Assembly (NCBI RefSeq): GCF_004343725.1 | Contig: NZ_PTQW01000034.1 | Location: forward strand, 1-62,976 | Reading direction: 5' to 3' | DNA length: 62,976 nt | From: Treponema sp. J25 | GTDB taxonomy: Bacteria > Spirochaetota > Spirochaetia > Treponematales > Breznakiellaceae | Part shown: piece after piece, positions 18,273 to 27,739 of the stretch | How positions within the stretch are numbered: position 1 is the stretch's first letter | Layout of the letters: every line of letters starts with the position of its first letter | Program-made: the position numbers and the translations under genes | The notes under the pieces: model-generated | Seen by the model: only the letters and a program-made list of their open reading frames with translations | What the model was told of the DNA's origin: nothing | The model's database searches: none

Positions 18273-18859
18273 CCGGTAAGTTTGCTGGTTTTGGCTTTGA
18301 TCCCTTGAAGTATAACCATTTTTTTAGTTTGTTATTGCCTGTAGCAAAGGGTAGTCCAGAAAAAGCTGTCGTTAAAATTGTTGAACATTTTGAATGGAAG
18401 GACAGTATCCCTGATATAGCTGCCGTTCCCTATGACAGCAGGGAACTAAAAGCTCTTATTTCTCTCTCACTTTTTAAAGAAATAACTGAGCCCGTAAAGG
18501 CAGAATTTAATCGCCGCCTTACCGCAAAGGGGCTGCCAACCGGTAAGTGGCCTGCAAAAGGTGGTACTGCCTTGCTAAGCCCCGCATTTGGCAAAGAGCT
18601 TTTGGTTCTTCTCTGGGCTATAGAGGATGCGGATCCAACCCTGGTTCAGAATGCGGTCCGTAACTGGCTCGGGCTTTCTCCTGAGGAACGTTGGTGGCTC
18701 TATACCATGACCAATGCCGCCACAGGCCAGGCCTTTGCGGGCCGTAACCGGGGCTGGCGCAAGGCGCTTCGCTTTGCCCTTTGCGAAAATCCTATTACCG
18801 ATATGGCAATTATCAGGAAAAAGCCGGTTTTAGAACTGGAGCTGTTTGAGGACGAATAG
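18269..18859 (+). CDS. DUF3780-like anti-phage-associated protein
   Basis: A 196-residue protein without a catalytic motif that I can name. GFGFDPLKYNHFFSLLLP at the start and ERWWLYTMTNAATGQA with NRGWRKALRFALCENP near the end match my memory of DUF3780, which accompanies DUF499 and DUF1156 proteins in defence loci. GTG at 18269 overlaps the DUF499 stop (GTGA). The invariant Trp/Arg-rich C-terminal segment suggests nucleic-acid or partner binding. Its role is unknown. Confidence 0.65.
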   Translation: MTGKFAGFGFDPLKYNHFFSLLLPVAKGSPEKAVVKIVEHFEWKDSIPDIAAVPYDSRELKALISLSLFKEITEPVKAEFNRRLTAKGLPTGKWPAKGGTALLSPAFGKELLVLLWAIEDADPTLVQNAVRNWLGLSPEERWWLYTMTNAATGQAFAGRNRGWRKALRFALCENPITDMAIIRKKPVLELELFEDE

Positions 18860-18860
18860 G

Positions 18861-20525
18861 ATGCTTACGAAACTTGAAATCCATAATTTTAAAAATTTTG
18901 AAACCATCTCGATTGATGTAGCTCAGGTTACTGTCCTGGTGGGGCCTAACAATTCCGGAAAAACCACCATATTACAGGCTTTAACACTCTGGGATATAGC
19001 ACTGCGAAAATGGATTGCTAAGAAAACGAGCAGCAAAGCAAAAGAACGGACCGGCGTAACCATCAATAGGCAGGATTTGTTTGCTATCCCCGTACCGGAA
19101 GCAAAGCTCCTCTGGCACGATCTGCATGTCCGATCCGGAGTTGGCGAAAACAGCGCTGTTTTTTTAACGATTGTTTTAGAAGGTATAACAGACCAAAAAA
19201 AATGGAAAGCGGGTTTGCAGTTTTATTATGCTAACCCTGAATCGTTATACGTAAAGCCCATGGAAGGGCTGGATAATCCTGAAAATCTTGAACTAGCTCA
19301 AAAAGAAACAGTAGCATATTTGCCGCCCATGTCCGGCCTTTCAGCCGTAGAAGAACGCCTGGAAGAAGGCAGTATCCGCAGGCGTATCGGAGAAGGTCGT
19401 ACCGCCGAGGTGCTTCGGAACCTGCTTTGGAAAATCTATGATACCGATAAAAGTGCTTGGAATGAACTTTGCCAGGTTGTAAATAAAGAATTTGTTACCG
19501 AACTATTGCCGCCCCACTATCATAGTGCAACGAGCCTTATCACCTGCAGAATAAAGGAAAAGAATCATCCTGAAATGGATATTACCGCCAGCGGAAGGGG
19601 ATTCCAACAGTTCGTTTTGCTATATAGTTATTTGTATTATCAAAAACACACCATATTGCTTCTGGACGAGCCCGATGCTCATCTGGAAATAATTCGTCAG
19701 AAATCTCTCTTTAACGCCCTTGCGGATTATTGTAAAAAAAATAATAACCAGCTCATCATTGCCACCCATTCGGAAGCTATTCTGGATACCGCTGCGGAAA
19801 ATGGGGATCTCATTCTTGCCTTTGTAGGAACCCCTCACCGGGTTCAAAAACTGGAACACTTAAAAAAATCCCTCTCTGATATTCCCGCATCGGATTATAT
19901 GCTGGCCCTGGAAAAGCAACGCATTCTGTATGTAGAGGGCACGACAGATCTAGCCATGCTCAAGGCCTTTGCAAAGGTATTACAGCATCCTGTGCAAGAA
20001 AAATTGCAACAGACCTTTGTGGTCTACATGAATACCAATGACCTTTCATTTTGCAGAAAGCATTTCTTAGGCCTTAAAGAGGCTGTCCCTGAGCTACAAG
20101 CAGTACTTCTTACCGACCATCTAACGACAAAACCAGAGATGCCGCCGGGTCTTCTTCATCTTGAATGGAAACGGAACGAAATAGAATGCTATCTTCCCCT
20201 TCCAACTGTTCTATACCGTTATTTTTCAGATAATACAGAACAAAGAAGCGAGCTGTTTACCTCCGAGACTCAAGCTCTATTGCAGGAAATAATTACCCAG
20301 GAAACAGCTCCGGCAGCCCTCGTCGATCCAAACCATGAGTTCTGGAAAAATGAAAAGCTATCCGACAAATGGCTAAGCCCTATATTGCGAAAATATTACG
20401 AAGCTATCAGGTACCCCATGGAATTGCGGAAAAGCGATTTTTATCTCCTCGCGGAGCTGGCGCGGCCAGAGGAACTCGACCCGGAAATAAAAGAGAAACT
20501 TGATACGCTTGAACGTATGTTATAA
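18861..20525 (+). CDS. OLD-family ATPase/TOPRIM nuclease-like protein
   Basis: An ABC/SMC-like ATPase of 554 residues. Its N-terminal KLEIHNFKNFETISI and Walker A GPNNSGKTT (residues 29-37) are typical of RecF/OLD ATPases. An ABC-like signature (ITASGRGFQQFVLL) precedes Walker B TILLLDEPDAHLE. The C-terminal half starts with ILYVEGTTDLAMLKAFAK, the Glu-Gly-x-x-Asp core of an OLD-type TOPRIM domain, which in relatives cuts DNA. The start is ATG 18861, one base after the previous stop; the longer frame would overlap it. OLD proteins act in phage exclusion. Here it is inserted between the standard members of the set. Confidence 0.78.
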   Translation: MLTKLEIHNFKNFETISIDVAQVTVLVGPNNSGKTTILQALTLWDIALRKWIAKKTSSKAKERTGVTINRQDLFAIPVPEAKLLWHDLHVRSGVGENSAVFLTIVLEGITDQKKWKAGLQFYYANPESLYVKPMEGLDNPENLELAQKETVAYLPPMSGLSAVEERLEEGSIRRRIGEGRTAEVLRNLLWKIYDTDKSAWNELCQVVNKEFVTELLPPHYHSATSLITCRIKEKNHPEMDITASGRGFQQFVLLYSYLYYQKHTILLLDEPDAHLEIIRQKSLFNALADYCKKNNNQLIIATHSEAILDTAAENGDLILAFVGTPHRVQKLEHLKKSLSDIPASDYMLALEKQRILYVEGTTDLAMLKAFAKVLQHPVQEKLQQTFVVYMNTNDLSFCRKHFLGLKEAVPELQAVLLTDHLTTKPEMPPGLLHLEWKRNEIECYLPLPTVLYRYFSDNTEQRSELFTSETQALLQEIITQETAPAALVDPNHEFWKNEKLSDKWLSPILRKYYEAIRYPMELRKSDFYLLAELARPEELDPEIKEKLDTLERML

Positions 20526-20546
20526 CCCACCTAAGGAGTGTGCACC

Positions 20547-23462
20547 ATGTCTTATAAGCCCTTTATCGAAGTACAGTTCCCCCTGGCCCGGCTTTCGGCG
20601 GAAAGTTATAAGGAACGGAAAGCCGGTTCGGGTCAAACCTTGACTGGCTTAGGTAAGTGGTGGGGAAGAAAGCCCCTTATCCTGGTACGGGCTGCACTCC
20701 TTGGACTCCTTATGCCTGCTTCGGAGGACCCCCAAAAGGACCGGGAAATTTTTTATAAGATCCTTACGATGGATGAAGATGGGCTCTGGCGGCGCAAAAC
20801 CAAAACCATGAGCGCCGCGGATATAGCGGAGCATCTTAGCCCCAAAGAATATGAAGGCTTCATAGAAACATCGGGTGGAAAGCCAGCCTGGGTTCGAGGT
20901 ATGAGCAAAGAGGAAAAAACGAGGCTAGAACAACTTGCCTTTACCCGGCTCCCCTATGAAGAAAAACTCGCTTACTGCTGCCGACCCGAAGAGATAGATG
21001 GCCCAGGTCCGGAAGCATGGGAAGCTATCAATGCCCACCTGGGAACCCGGTCCCACAATCTCCAGGAGCTTTTTACTGAACTTTCGGAGAAGGCCTTTGG
21101 GCGCCGGGCCAGGGTGGGGGACTGTTTCTGCGGCGGCGGCTCCGTTCCCTTTGAGGCGGCCCGGCTTGGTCTAGAGACCTATGGAAGCGACCTTAACCCC
21201 GTCGCGGCCCTCTTAACCTGGGGAGCCATACACCTTGTGGGGGGCGGCAAGGAGTTACAGGAAGAAATCCGCCGGGCCCAGGAAGAGGTCTGGCAGAAGG
21301 TTGATGCCCAAATTACCGCCTGGGGCATTGAACACGATGGACAGGGCAACCGGGCCGATGCGTACCTCTATTGTGTGGAAGTACAATGCCCCGCCACGGG
21401 GCTTTGGGTGCCCCTAGCCCCAAGCTGGGTTATCAGCGAAAAATACCGGGTGGTGGCAAAGCTCAGGCGCAACGACCGGCGCGGGGGCTACGACATCGAT
21501 ATTGTTACCGGCGCAAGCGACAAGGAGCTAGCGGAAGCCCGGAAGGGGACCGTGCAGGACTCGGAACTGGTAGACCCGGAAGACCCTAGCCGGCGCTACT
21601 CCATTGCAAGCCTCCGGGGGGACCGGCGGGGAGAAAATGGAGAAACCATCTATGGCCTGAGGCTCTGGGAAAACGATGACCTTGTTCCCCGGCCGGGCGA
21701 TGTGTTCCAGGAACGGCTCTACTGTGTGCGCTGGGTAAGCCCAACGGGCGAGCGCATCTACAAAAGCGTTACGCCAGAAGACCTGGAGCGGGAAGCGAAG
21801 GTGCTTGCCCTCCTTAAAGAGCGCTTCCACGCCTGGCAGAAAGCGGGCTATATCCCGTCGAAGAAAATTACCCCAGGTTACAATACCGAACAGCCTATCC
21901 GCGAGCGCGGCTGGACATATTGGCATCACCTCTTTAACCCGCGGCAGTTGTTGGTGCATGGGTTGTTGATGGAAAATATCCTTGAGAAGTATAAACAGAG
22001 TGTTATTAAAGCTACATTACTTTCAATGGGCAGGTTAGTTAACTGGGATTCAAAGCTCATTCAATGGTTAAGTTTAAGACCTGGAGAAGGTTCATCGCAA
22101 ACATTTTCTAATCAAGCATTAAATACCTTTTATAATTATCCAATAAGAGGTTATATTACAATTAAGTCAATATTAGATACAAATATCAATAATGACAATT
22201 TAATTTTTAATTACTTATCAACCATCCTCCCCCTCGACGCCCGGGATGTGAGCTATACCGCCGACCTCTGGATTACCGACCCGCCCTACGCCGATGCGGT
22301 GAACTACCATGAGCTCGCGGACTTTTTCCTGGCTTGGTACGAAAAACATCTACCTAAGCTCTTCCCCGACTGGTATGCCGACAGCCGCGCCGCCCTGGCT
22401 GTCCGGGGCGCCGACGAGGACTTTAAAAAGAGCATGGTGGACATCTACTCCAACCTGGCCCGCCACATGAGCGACAATGGCCTCCAGCTTGTCATGTTCA
22501 CCCATCAAGACGCAGGGGTCTGGGCAGACCTGGGCATGATCCTCTGGGCTGCGGGGCTCCGGGTTACCGCCGCCTGGACAATCGGTACTGAGACTTCAAG
22601 CGGCCTTAAAAAGGGTAACTATGTCCAGGGGACGGTGCTCCTCGTGCTCCGCAAGCGCACCGACACCCGCCGGGTCTGGCTCGATGAACTGTATCCTGAG
22701 GTGGAAGACGAGGTGCGCCGCCAGCTCGATACGATGCAAGGTATCGACGATACCTTGGCTCCCCAGTTTGGTGACACGGATTATCAGCTTGCAGCCTATG
22801 CGGCGGCCCTCCGGGTGCTGACCGCCTATTCCCAGATAGAAGACATGAATATAGAGCATGAGCTCTTCCGGCTCAGGGGGAAAAACGAAGAGAGCCAGTT
22901 CGAAAAGATAATTGACCGGGCAGTCCGCATCGCCACAAACTACCGTATTCCCCGGGGTATTACTAATTACACCTGGCGCAATCTGGAAGCCATCGAGCGG
23001 CTCTATCTATCTGGTCTAGAACTGGAGCGGCACGGCGAATGCCGGCAGGGAGCCTACCAGGAACTGGCCCGGGGCTTTGGGGTAAACGAATACCGCTTCT
23101 TGCTCGGCGACACAGATGCCAATATGGCCCGCTTTAAGACCGCCTCGGAATTCAAGCGGACCATCCTCTCGGTGCAGACAGGCAGCCGTGACTCTGACCA
23201 GGCCGCCTTTGCAAAAAGCCTTACCCGGCAAATCCTCTTTGCCCTCTCCGAAACGGTCAAAACCGAAAACCCCCGGGAGGGCTTTAATTACCTTAAGACG
23301 GAGCTTCCCGACTACTGGGGCCGGCGGGATGATATCATCAATCTGCTTGAATACTTTGGAGCAGCAAAGGCTATATCTGGTTTTTCCCACTGGCATAAGG
23401 ATGCGGAGGCCGCAGCTCTCCTTGCGGGCCTTATCCGTAACGACTATGTAGGATCCCGATGA
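20547..23462 (+). CDS. DUF1156 DNA methyltransferase, anti-phage-associated
   Basis: A 971-residue putative N6-adenine methyltransferase. The DUF1156 N-terminus is clear (FIEVQFPLARLSAESYKERK, then LTGLGKWWGRKPLILVRA). The SAM-binding motif is VGDCFCGGGSVPFEAARLG near residue 190 and the catalytic motif is WITDPPYADAVNYHEL with DPPY near 578. The gap between them is where alpha-order enzymes hold the target-recognition domain. ATG 20547 is chosen because AAGGAG lies eight bases upstream. It presumably marks self DNA for the locus. Bases 21975-22215 are strikingly AT-rich within a GC-rich gene. The next gene overlaps its stop by four bases. Confidence 0.85.
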   Translation: MSYKPFIEVQFPLARLSAESYKERKAGSGQTLTGLGKWWGRKPLILVRAALLGLLMPASEDPQKDREIFYKILTMDEDGLWRRKTKTMSAADIAEHLSPKEYEGFIETSGGKPAWVRGMSKEEKTRLEQLAFTRLPYEEKLAYCCRPEEIDGPGPEAWEAINAHLGTRSHNLQELFTELSEKAFGRRARVGDCFCGGGSVPFEAARLGLETYGSDLNPVAALLTWGAIHLVGGGKELQEEIRRAQEEVWQKVDAQITAWGIEHDGQGNRADAYLYCVEVQCPATGLWVPLAPSWVISEKYRVVAKLRRNDRRGGYDIDIVTGASDKELAEARKGTVQDSELVDPEDPSRRYSIASLRGDRRGENGETIYGLRLWENDDLVPRPGDVFQERLYCVRWVSPTGERIYKSVTPEDLEREAKVLALLKERFHAWQKAGYIPSKKITPGYNTEQPIRERGWTYWHHLFNPRQLLVHGLLMENILEKYKQSVIKATLLSMGRLVNWDSKLIQWLSLRPGEGSSQTFSNQALNTFYNYPIRGYITIKSILDTNINNDNLIFNYLSTILPLDARDVSYTADLWITDPPYADAVNYHELADFFLAWYEKHLPKLFPDWYADSRAALAVRGADEDFKKSMVDIYSNLARHMSDNGLQLVMFTHQDAGVWADLGMILWAAGLRVTAAWTIGTETSSGLKKGNYVQGTVLLVLRKRTDTRRVWLDELYPEVEDEVRRQLDTMQGIDDTLAPQFGDTDYQLAAYAAALRVLTAYSQIEDMNIEHELFRLRGKNEESQFEKIIDRAVRIATNYRIPRGITNYTWRNLEAIERLYLSGLELERHGECRQGAYQELARGFGVNEYRFLLGDTDANMARFKTASEFKRTILSVQTGSRDSDQAAFAKSLTRQILFALSETVKTENPREGFNYLKTELPDYWGRRDDIINLLEYFGAAKAISGFSHWHKDAEAAALLAGLIRNDYVGSR
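21975..22215 (+). other. AT-rich patch in the DUF1156 methyltransferase gene
   Basis: About 240 bases of low GC with long A/T runs sit between GC-rich flanks, and the reading frame is maintained. They encode about residues 477-556, rich in Ile, Asn, Lys and Ser, just before DPPY. The borders are abrupt (before GAGAAGTATAAACAG and after TTACTTATCAACC). Recombinational replacement of a recognition module would look like this. Confidence 0.6.
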
Positions 23463-24910
23463 CGAGCGAACGGCTTGCGCGGCTTTTGGCTTCCCGAGAA
23501 AAAGAGACCCTGGAGTTCAAAAAGGCGGAGCACCAGATCCCCGATTCACTCTACGAGACCATCTGTGCCTTTCTTAACCACCGGGGTGGCGATATCCTCT
23601 TGGGGGTTGATGATACGGGACAGGTTGCGGGTATCGAAAAGGAAACAGCTGAGCTGTATTGTGTTGATATCGCCAATGCCACCAACAATAGCACACTGCT
23701 CTCTCCTCCCTTTTTGTTGTACCCCGAATTAGTTCAGTATCAGGATCGTTGGATTGTGGTGATCCAGGTCCCTGAGAGTTCCCAGGTCCATAAACTCAGG
23801 GGGACCATATACGATCGCAGTGCCGATGGGGATTACCGGCTTACAGATCCGGCTGCAATTGCGCGTATTGTAAATAAAAAACGCACCTATTATTCCGAAG
23901 CGAAGGTTTATCCTTTTATCTCAGTGAAGGATTTAAGCTCTGAAACCCTAAAAAAGGCCCGTACCCGGCTGAGTACGGTTCGTCCCAACCATCCCTGGCT
24001 GGCATTGGACGATACCGCATTTTTAAAAAAAGCGGGCCTCATAAGCCGGGATATGGAAACCGGTCAGGAAGGCATTACCTTGGCGGGAATTTTGCTCTTT
24101 GGACTAGAAGAAACCATTCTTAATATCCTTCCCTTTTATAAGATTGATGCCCTTCTAAAACGCCTTAATGTGGATCGCTACGATGACCGTTGTTATGTAC
24201 AAACTAACCTTATTGAAGCCTATAGCACCCTCATGGATTTTATAGAACGATCCTTGCCGGACCCCTTCTATATGGAACAGGATATACGGGTAAGCCTGAG
24301 GAACAAGATTTTTCGGGAGCTAGTAGCTAACCTCCTCGTGCACCGGGAGTACACCAAGGCAGATGTGGCCCGTATTGTTATCTATCAGGATCGGGTAGAG
24401 TGTACCAATCCCTGTACTCCCCATTGGCAGGGAAGACTGGACCCCAAATCCCTCGTACCTTACCAGAGAAACCCCCTTATTTCCAAATTTTTCTTACAAC
24501 TTGGATGGGTAGAAGAAATAGGATCGGGCCTCTTGAATGTGCAAAAATATCTACCCCATTATGCGCCCCAGGGGCGGCTAGAAATTTACGAGGAAGAACT
24601 ATTCAAGGTTGTCGTCCGTTTGGAAGCTACCCCGCAAGCTACCCCGCAAGCTACCCCGCAAGCTACCCCGCAAGCTACCCCGCAAGCTACCCCGCAAGCT
24701 ACCGACGACCGGATTGAGCGACTCCTTAACTACTGTGTCATACCCCGATCCAGAGAAGAAATCCAGTCCTTTTTAGGTTTAAAGGACCGAGAGTATGTCA
24801 GGAAAGAAATACTCGATCCTCTTATTACTTCAGGTAAGCTTGAGCTCACCATACCGGATAAACCTCATAGCCCAAAACAAAAATATCGAGCCCGGGGTGT
24901 ACCATCATGA
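23459..24910 (+). CDS. AlbA_2/Schlafen-like ATP-binding protein
   Basis: A 483-residue protein of the divergent-AAA/AlbA_2 group. The N-terminal AlbA_2 domain spans about residues 10-130 (ETLEFKKAEHQIPDSLYETI, FLNHRGGDILLGVDD). A GHKL-like C-terminal part follows (LLVHREYTKADVARIVIY, GWVEEIGSGLLNVQKYLP), then a six-unit TPQA repeat near 390-415 and a winged-helix-like tail. Proteins of this build occur as accessory regulators or Schlafen-like nucleases in defence islands, and TPQ-type repeats are common in them. It overlaps the genes on both sides by four bases, so it is an integral operon member. Confidence 0.75.
   Translation: MTSERLARLLASREKETLEFKKAEHQIPDSLYETICAFLNHRGGDILLGVDDTGQVAGIEKETAELYCVDIANATNNSTLLSPPFLLYPELVQYQDRWIVVIQVPESSQVHKLRGTIYDRSADGDYRLTDPAAIARIVNKKRTYYSEAKVYPFISVKDLSSETLKKARTRLSTVRPNHPWLALDDTAFLKKAGLISRDMETGQEGITLAGILLFGLEETILNILPFYKIDALLKRLNVDRYDDRCYVQTNLIEAYSTLMDFIERSLPDPFYMEQDIRVSLRNKIFRELVANLLVHREYTKADVARIVIYQDRVECTNPCTPHWQGRLDPKSLVPYQRNPLISKFFLQLGWVEEIGSGLLNVQKYLPHYAPQGRLEIYEEELFKVVVRLEATPQATPQATPQATPQATPQATPQATDDRIERLLNYCVIPRSREEIQSFLGLKDREYVRKEILDPLITSGKLELTIPDKPHSPKQKYRARGVPS
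24626..24703 (+). repeat. 12-bp in-frame tandem repeat (6.5 units)
   Basis: Six perfect copies of GCTACCCCGCAA (24626-24697) and a half copy to 24703, encoding Ala-Thr-Pro-Gln repeats between the ATP-binding part and the C-terminal winged-helix part. Perfect identity suggests recent slippage. Copy-number change would alter linker length without breaking the frame. Confidence 0.9.
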
Positions 24911-27636
24911 TCTATCGCCATGTATTTCAGCGATCCCGTTCCATGCCAGGGAAGCAGTTCCTGGTAGACCGGCTGAAAGGAGCGGTTGGCTATGACCGTA
25001 TCGCCGGATATTTTGATAGTTCCCTCTTTGAATTGGCCGGAGAAGCCCTTGAATCGGTTCAGGGGCTTATACGAATCGTCTGTAATTCGGATATACAAGC
25101 GAAGGATGTGGAAGCTGCCTCAGCGGCGGTCCGTGAACAGGCCCAGCGGCAATCCTTTTTTAAGCAGGATCCTGAGATTTTGTCCCTGTCTGGAAGTGAC
25201 CGATTTTCCCGGCTCGCTCGTCTCCTTAAAGGATCGGGCACAGCCCGCTTAGAAGTCCGGGTGCTCCCGGATGACGCCTTTGGTCTTGTGCATGGGAAGG
25301 CCGGTCTTATTACCTATGCTGATGGACGCCGTATAAGCTTTCTGGGGAGTACCAATGAAACCTTTGCAGGCTGGGCTTTGAATTACGAACTCCTCTGGGA
25401 AGATGATAGCCCTGAGGCCTGCGACTGGGTTGCTGCTGAATTTGAGCGGCTCTGGAATCATCCCCTCGCTATGCCCCTGTCCCAGGCAGTAGTAAAAGAG
25501 GTGGATCGTCTTTCGAGGCGTTTTGAAATACCCGTAGGAGAGTGGCAAAACAAACCAGAGCCAGCGAGCCTTGCTGTAGAATCTCCTGTCTATCGAGAGC
25601 AATTTGGTCTCTGGCCTCATCAGAAATACTTTGTGAGTCTCGCCTGGAGGGCCCATCAGGTTCATGGCGCACGGTTTGTTCTGGCAGACCAGGTCGGTCT
25701 CGGTAAGACGGTGCAGCTTGGTATGGTTGCCCAGCTTATTGCTCTGACATCCGATAAGCCTGTGTTGGTCCTACTCCCTAAAACACTTATGGAACAGTGG
25801 CAGATAGAGCTTTGGGATCTCTTACAGGTTCCCAGTGCCCGCTGGACCGGAACCGCCTGGATAGATGAATTGGGTTTTGAATATGTGCCTTCTAGCAAGG
25901 AGCCGCTTCTTGCATGCCCCCGTAAAATTGGACTTGTTTCTCAGGGTTTGGTTATTCGTAACCCTGAGCGTCTTCAGAATCTTTTGGAGCGGGAGTGGTC
26001 CTGTGTCATTGTGGACGAAGCCCATCGAGCCCGACGGAAAAAAATACCCCCACAGGATGAACGAGGGCCAGGAATTCGTAACCCTGAAACCGAATGCAAT
26101 CGACTGTATTCGTTTTTGTACAAGCTGGCAGGGAAGACCCGTTCCTTGCTCCTTGCGACCGCTACTCCTGTACAGCTCCATCCCATAGAAGCCTGGGATT
26201 TGCTTTTTTTGTTATCCCAAGGAAACTCCCACGTACTTGGCGAAGCGGGCAGTTATTGGTTCAATCCGGAAAAAGCACTACCCTTGGCTCTTGGAGAAAT
26301 CTCATTCCCTGAAGAAGATGATGAAGCCTGGCCCTGGGTTAAAAATCCCTTTCCTCCCTCATGGGAAAGACCGGAAATAAAAACTTTGCGGCAGCAGAAT
26401 AATCTTGATGATACACGGGCTACCTTTCCTTTGTCATTTCAGGAATTGAGACCCGCTGATAAAACCAGGGCCAAAACGATTATCTCTAATTATGTAAATA
26501 GCCATACTCCCTTTTTAAGGTCCATAGTGCGTCGTACCAGGGGATATCTGGAACAAACTATAAACCCTGATACCAAGGAACCCTATCTTAGTCCCATTGG
26601 AGTTGAATTATTTGGCGAAAATGATCCGGTTCCCCTCGATGGTTATTTTGCTGAAGCCTACAAAGCGGCGGAGGATTTTTCACGACTCCTTGCACAACGT
26701 ATACATGCATCGGGTTTTCTTAAAACACTTTTACTCCGAAGACTCGGAAGTTCTATAGAAGCAGGAAAAAAGACAATAGAAGCTATGCTGTCTCATAACC
26801 CACAGGAAGACTCAGAAGATGATACTGATGAAATAGAAAACGAAACAACGATTTCTGAGGATACGCTTTCCGAGTTATATCCTCTCACTGCTGAGGAAAC
26901 AGAATTGTTGCACAAATGCTATAAGCTGCTTTGTGCTGCAGAACGGGAAGATCCAAAATGGCAGGTTATCGAGCAGTATATAAAAAATTGGAAAGCCGAA
27001 GGTTGTATACTCTTTTCCCAGTATTTTGATACCGCATACTGGGCTGCACAAAAACTGACCCAATTATTTCCCAATGAACCAATAGGTTTATATGCTGGTT
27101 CCAGGAAGTCATTGCTTTTGCTCGGGACAAGACAACTTAAAAAGGATCGGGAAGAGCTTAAGCGCATGGTAAAACAGGGAGAACTACAAATATTAGTAGG
27201 TACCGATGCCGCTAGCGAAGGACTTAATCTACAGACCTTAGGAACCCTCATCAATATAGACCTTCCCTGGAACCCGACAAAGCTGGAACAGCGGAAAGGA
27301 CGGATACAACGCATAGGTCAGCGGCGGGCTTCTGTAAAAATACTTAACCTAAGGTACGAAGGTTCAGTAGAGGACCGGGTGCATGAAGTGCTTTCAGACC
27401 GGCTACAAGAAATATTTAAGCTCTTTGGCCAGATTCCCGATATAGTCGAAGATATTTGGATAGATATTGCGCTGGGAGACACAGAAAAGGCAAAACAAGA
27501 ATTAGATCGAATTCCTAAGACTAATCCCTTTGACGATCGCTACAGTAAAATAGATAGGGTGCCCGATTGGGAGTCTTGCGAAACGGTAGTCAATAAGCTT
27601 GAAAAGATTGAGTTACTCAAAAAAGGTTGGAGTTAA
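24907..27636 (+). CDS. PLD-like/SNF2 helicase, anti-phage-associated
   Basis: A 909-residue protein. Residues 1-170 form a phospholipase-D-like domain (VGYDRIAGYFDSSLFELAG; LVHGKAGLI with His129 and Lys131; FLGSTNET). From about 235 there is an SF2/SNF2 helicase: GLGKT (264-268), DEAH (370-373), LLLATATPVQL, and GTDAASEGLNLQTLG followed by LEQRKGRIQRIGQ. A charged Asp/Glu-rich insert near 635-655 separates the lobes. Helicases with an N-terminal PLD unit are the signature motor of DUF499/DUF1156 defence loci. It overlaps the previous stop by four bases and is the last operon gene. Confidence 0.85.
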   Translation: MIYRHVFQRSRSMPGKQFLVDRLKGAVGYDRIAGYFDSSLFELAGEALESVQGLIRIVCNSDIQAKDVEAASAAVREQAQRQSFFKQDPEILSLSGSDRFSRLARLLKGSGTARLEVRVLPDDAFGLVHGKAGLITYADGRRISFLGSTNETFAGWALNYELLWEDDSPEACDWVAAEFERLWNHPLAMPLSQAVVKEVDRLSRRFEIPVGEWQNKPEPASLAVESPVYREQFGLWPHQKYFVSLAWRAHQVHGARFVLADQVGLGKTVQLGMVAQLIALTSDKPVLVLLPKTLMEQWQIELWDLLQVPSARWTGTAWIDELGFEYVPSSKEPLLACPRKIGLVSQGLVIRNPERLQNLLEREWSCVIVDEAHRARRKKIPPQDERGPGIRNPETECNRLYSFLYKLAGKTRSLLLATATPVQLHPIEAWDLLFLLSQGNSHVLGEAGSYWFNPEKALPLALGEISFPEEDDEAWPWVKNPFPPSWERPEIKTLRQQNNLDDTRATFPLSFQELRPADKTRAKTIISNYVNSHTPFLRSIVRRTRGYLEQTINPDTKEPYLSPIGVELFGENDPVPLDGYFAEAYKAAEDFSRLLAQRIHASGFLKTLLLRRLGSSIEAGKKTIEAMLSHNPQEDSEDDTDEIENETTISEDTLSELYPLTAEETELLHKCYKLLCAAEREDPKWQVIEQYIKNWKAEGCILFSQYFDTAYWAAQKLTQLFPNEPIGLYAGSRKSLLLLGTRQLKKDREELKRMVKQGELQILVGTDAASEGLNLQTLGTLINIDLPWNPTKLEQRKGRIQRIGQRRASVKILNLRYEGSVEDRVHEVLSDRLQEIFKLFGQIPDIVEDIWIDIALGDTEKAKQELDRIPKTNPFDDRYSKIDRVPDWESCETVVNKLEKIELLKKGWS

Positions 27637-27696
27637 ATTGTCCCCTTTCCCCTTGAGAGTGGTCGTCCCCTTTTCTCCTTAGGCGTGGAGCTCTTC

Positions 27697-27724
27697 GGGC
27701 CCCACCCTCTTTAAACCGGGGCCC
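27697..27724. terminator. Possible terminator between convergent genes
   Basis: GGGCCCC (27697-27703) pairs with GGGGCCC (27718-27724) across a 14-base loop, between the helicase stop and the convergent reductase stop. There is no good T run on either strand, so it may instead be a factor-assisted or bidirectional stop. Confidence 0.35.
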
Positions 27725-27739
27725 TCAGACCCATACTTT

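Noticed and set aside
24626-24703. CRISPR array
   Set aside because: The units are contiguous 12-bp repeats without spacers and lie inside a coding frame.
14440-27636. Prophage or integrative element
   Set aside because: No integrase, transposase, structural or conjugation gene, and no flanking att-like repeats were seen around the defence operon.
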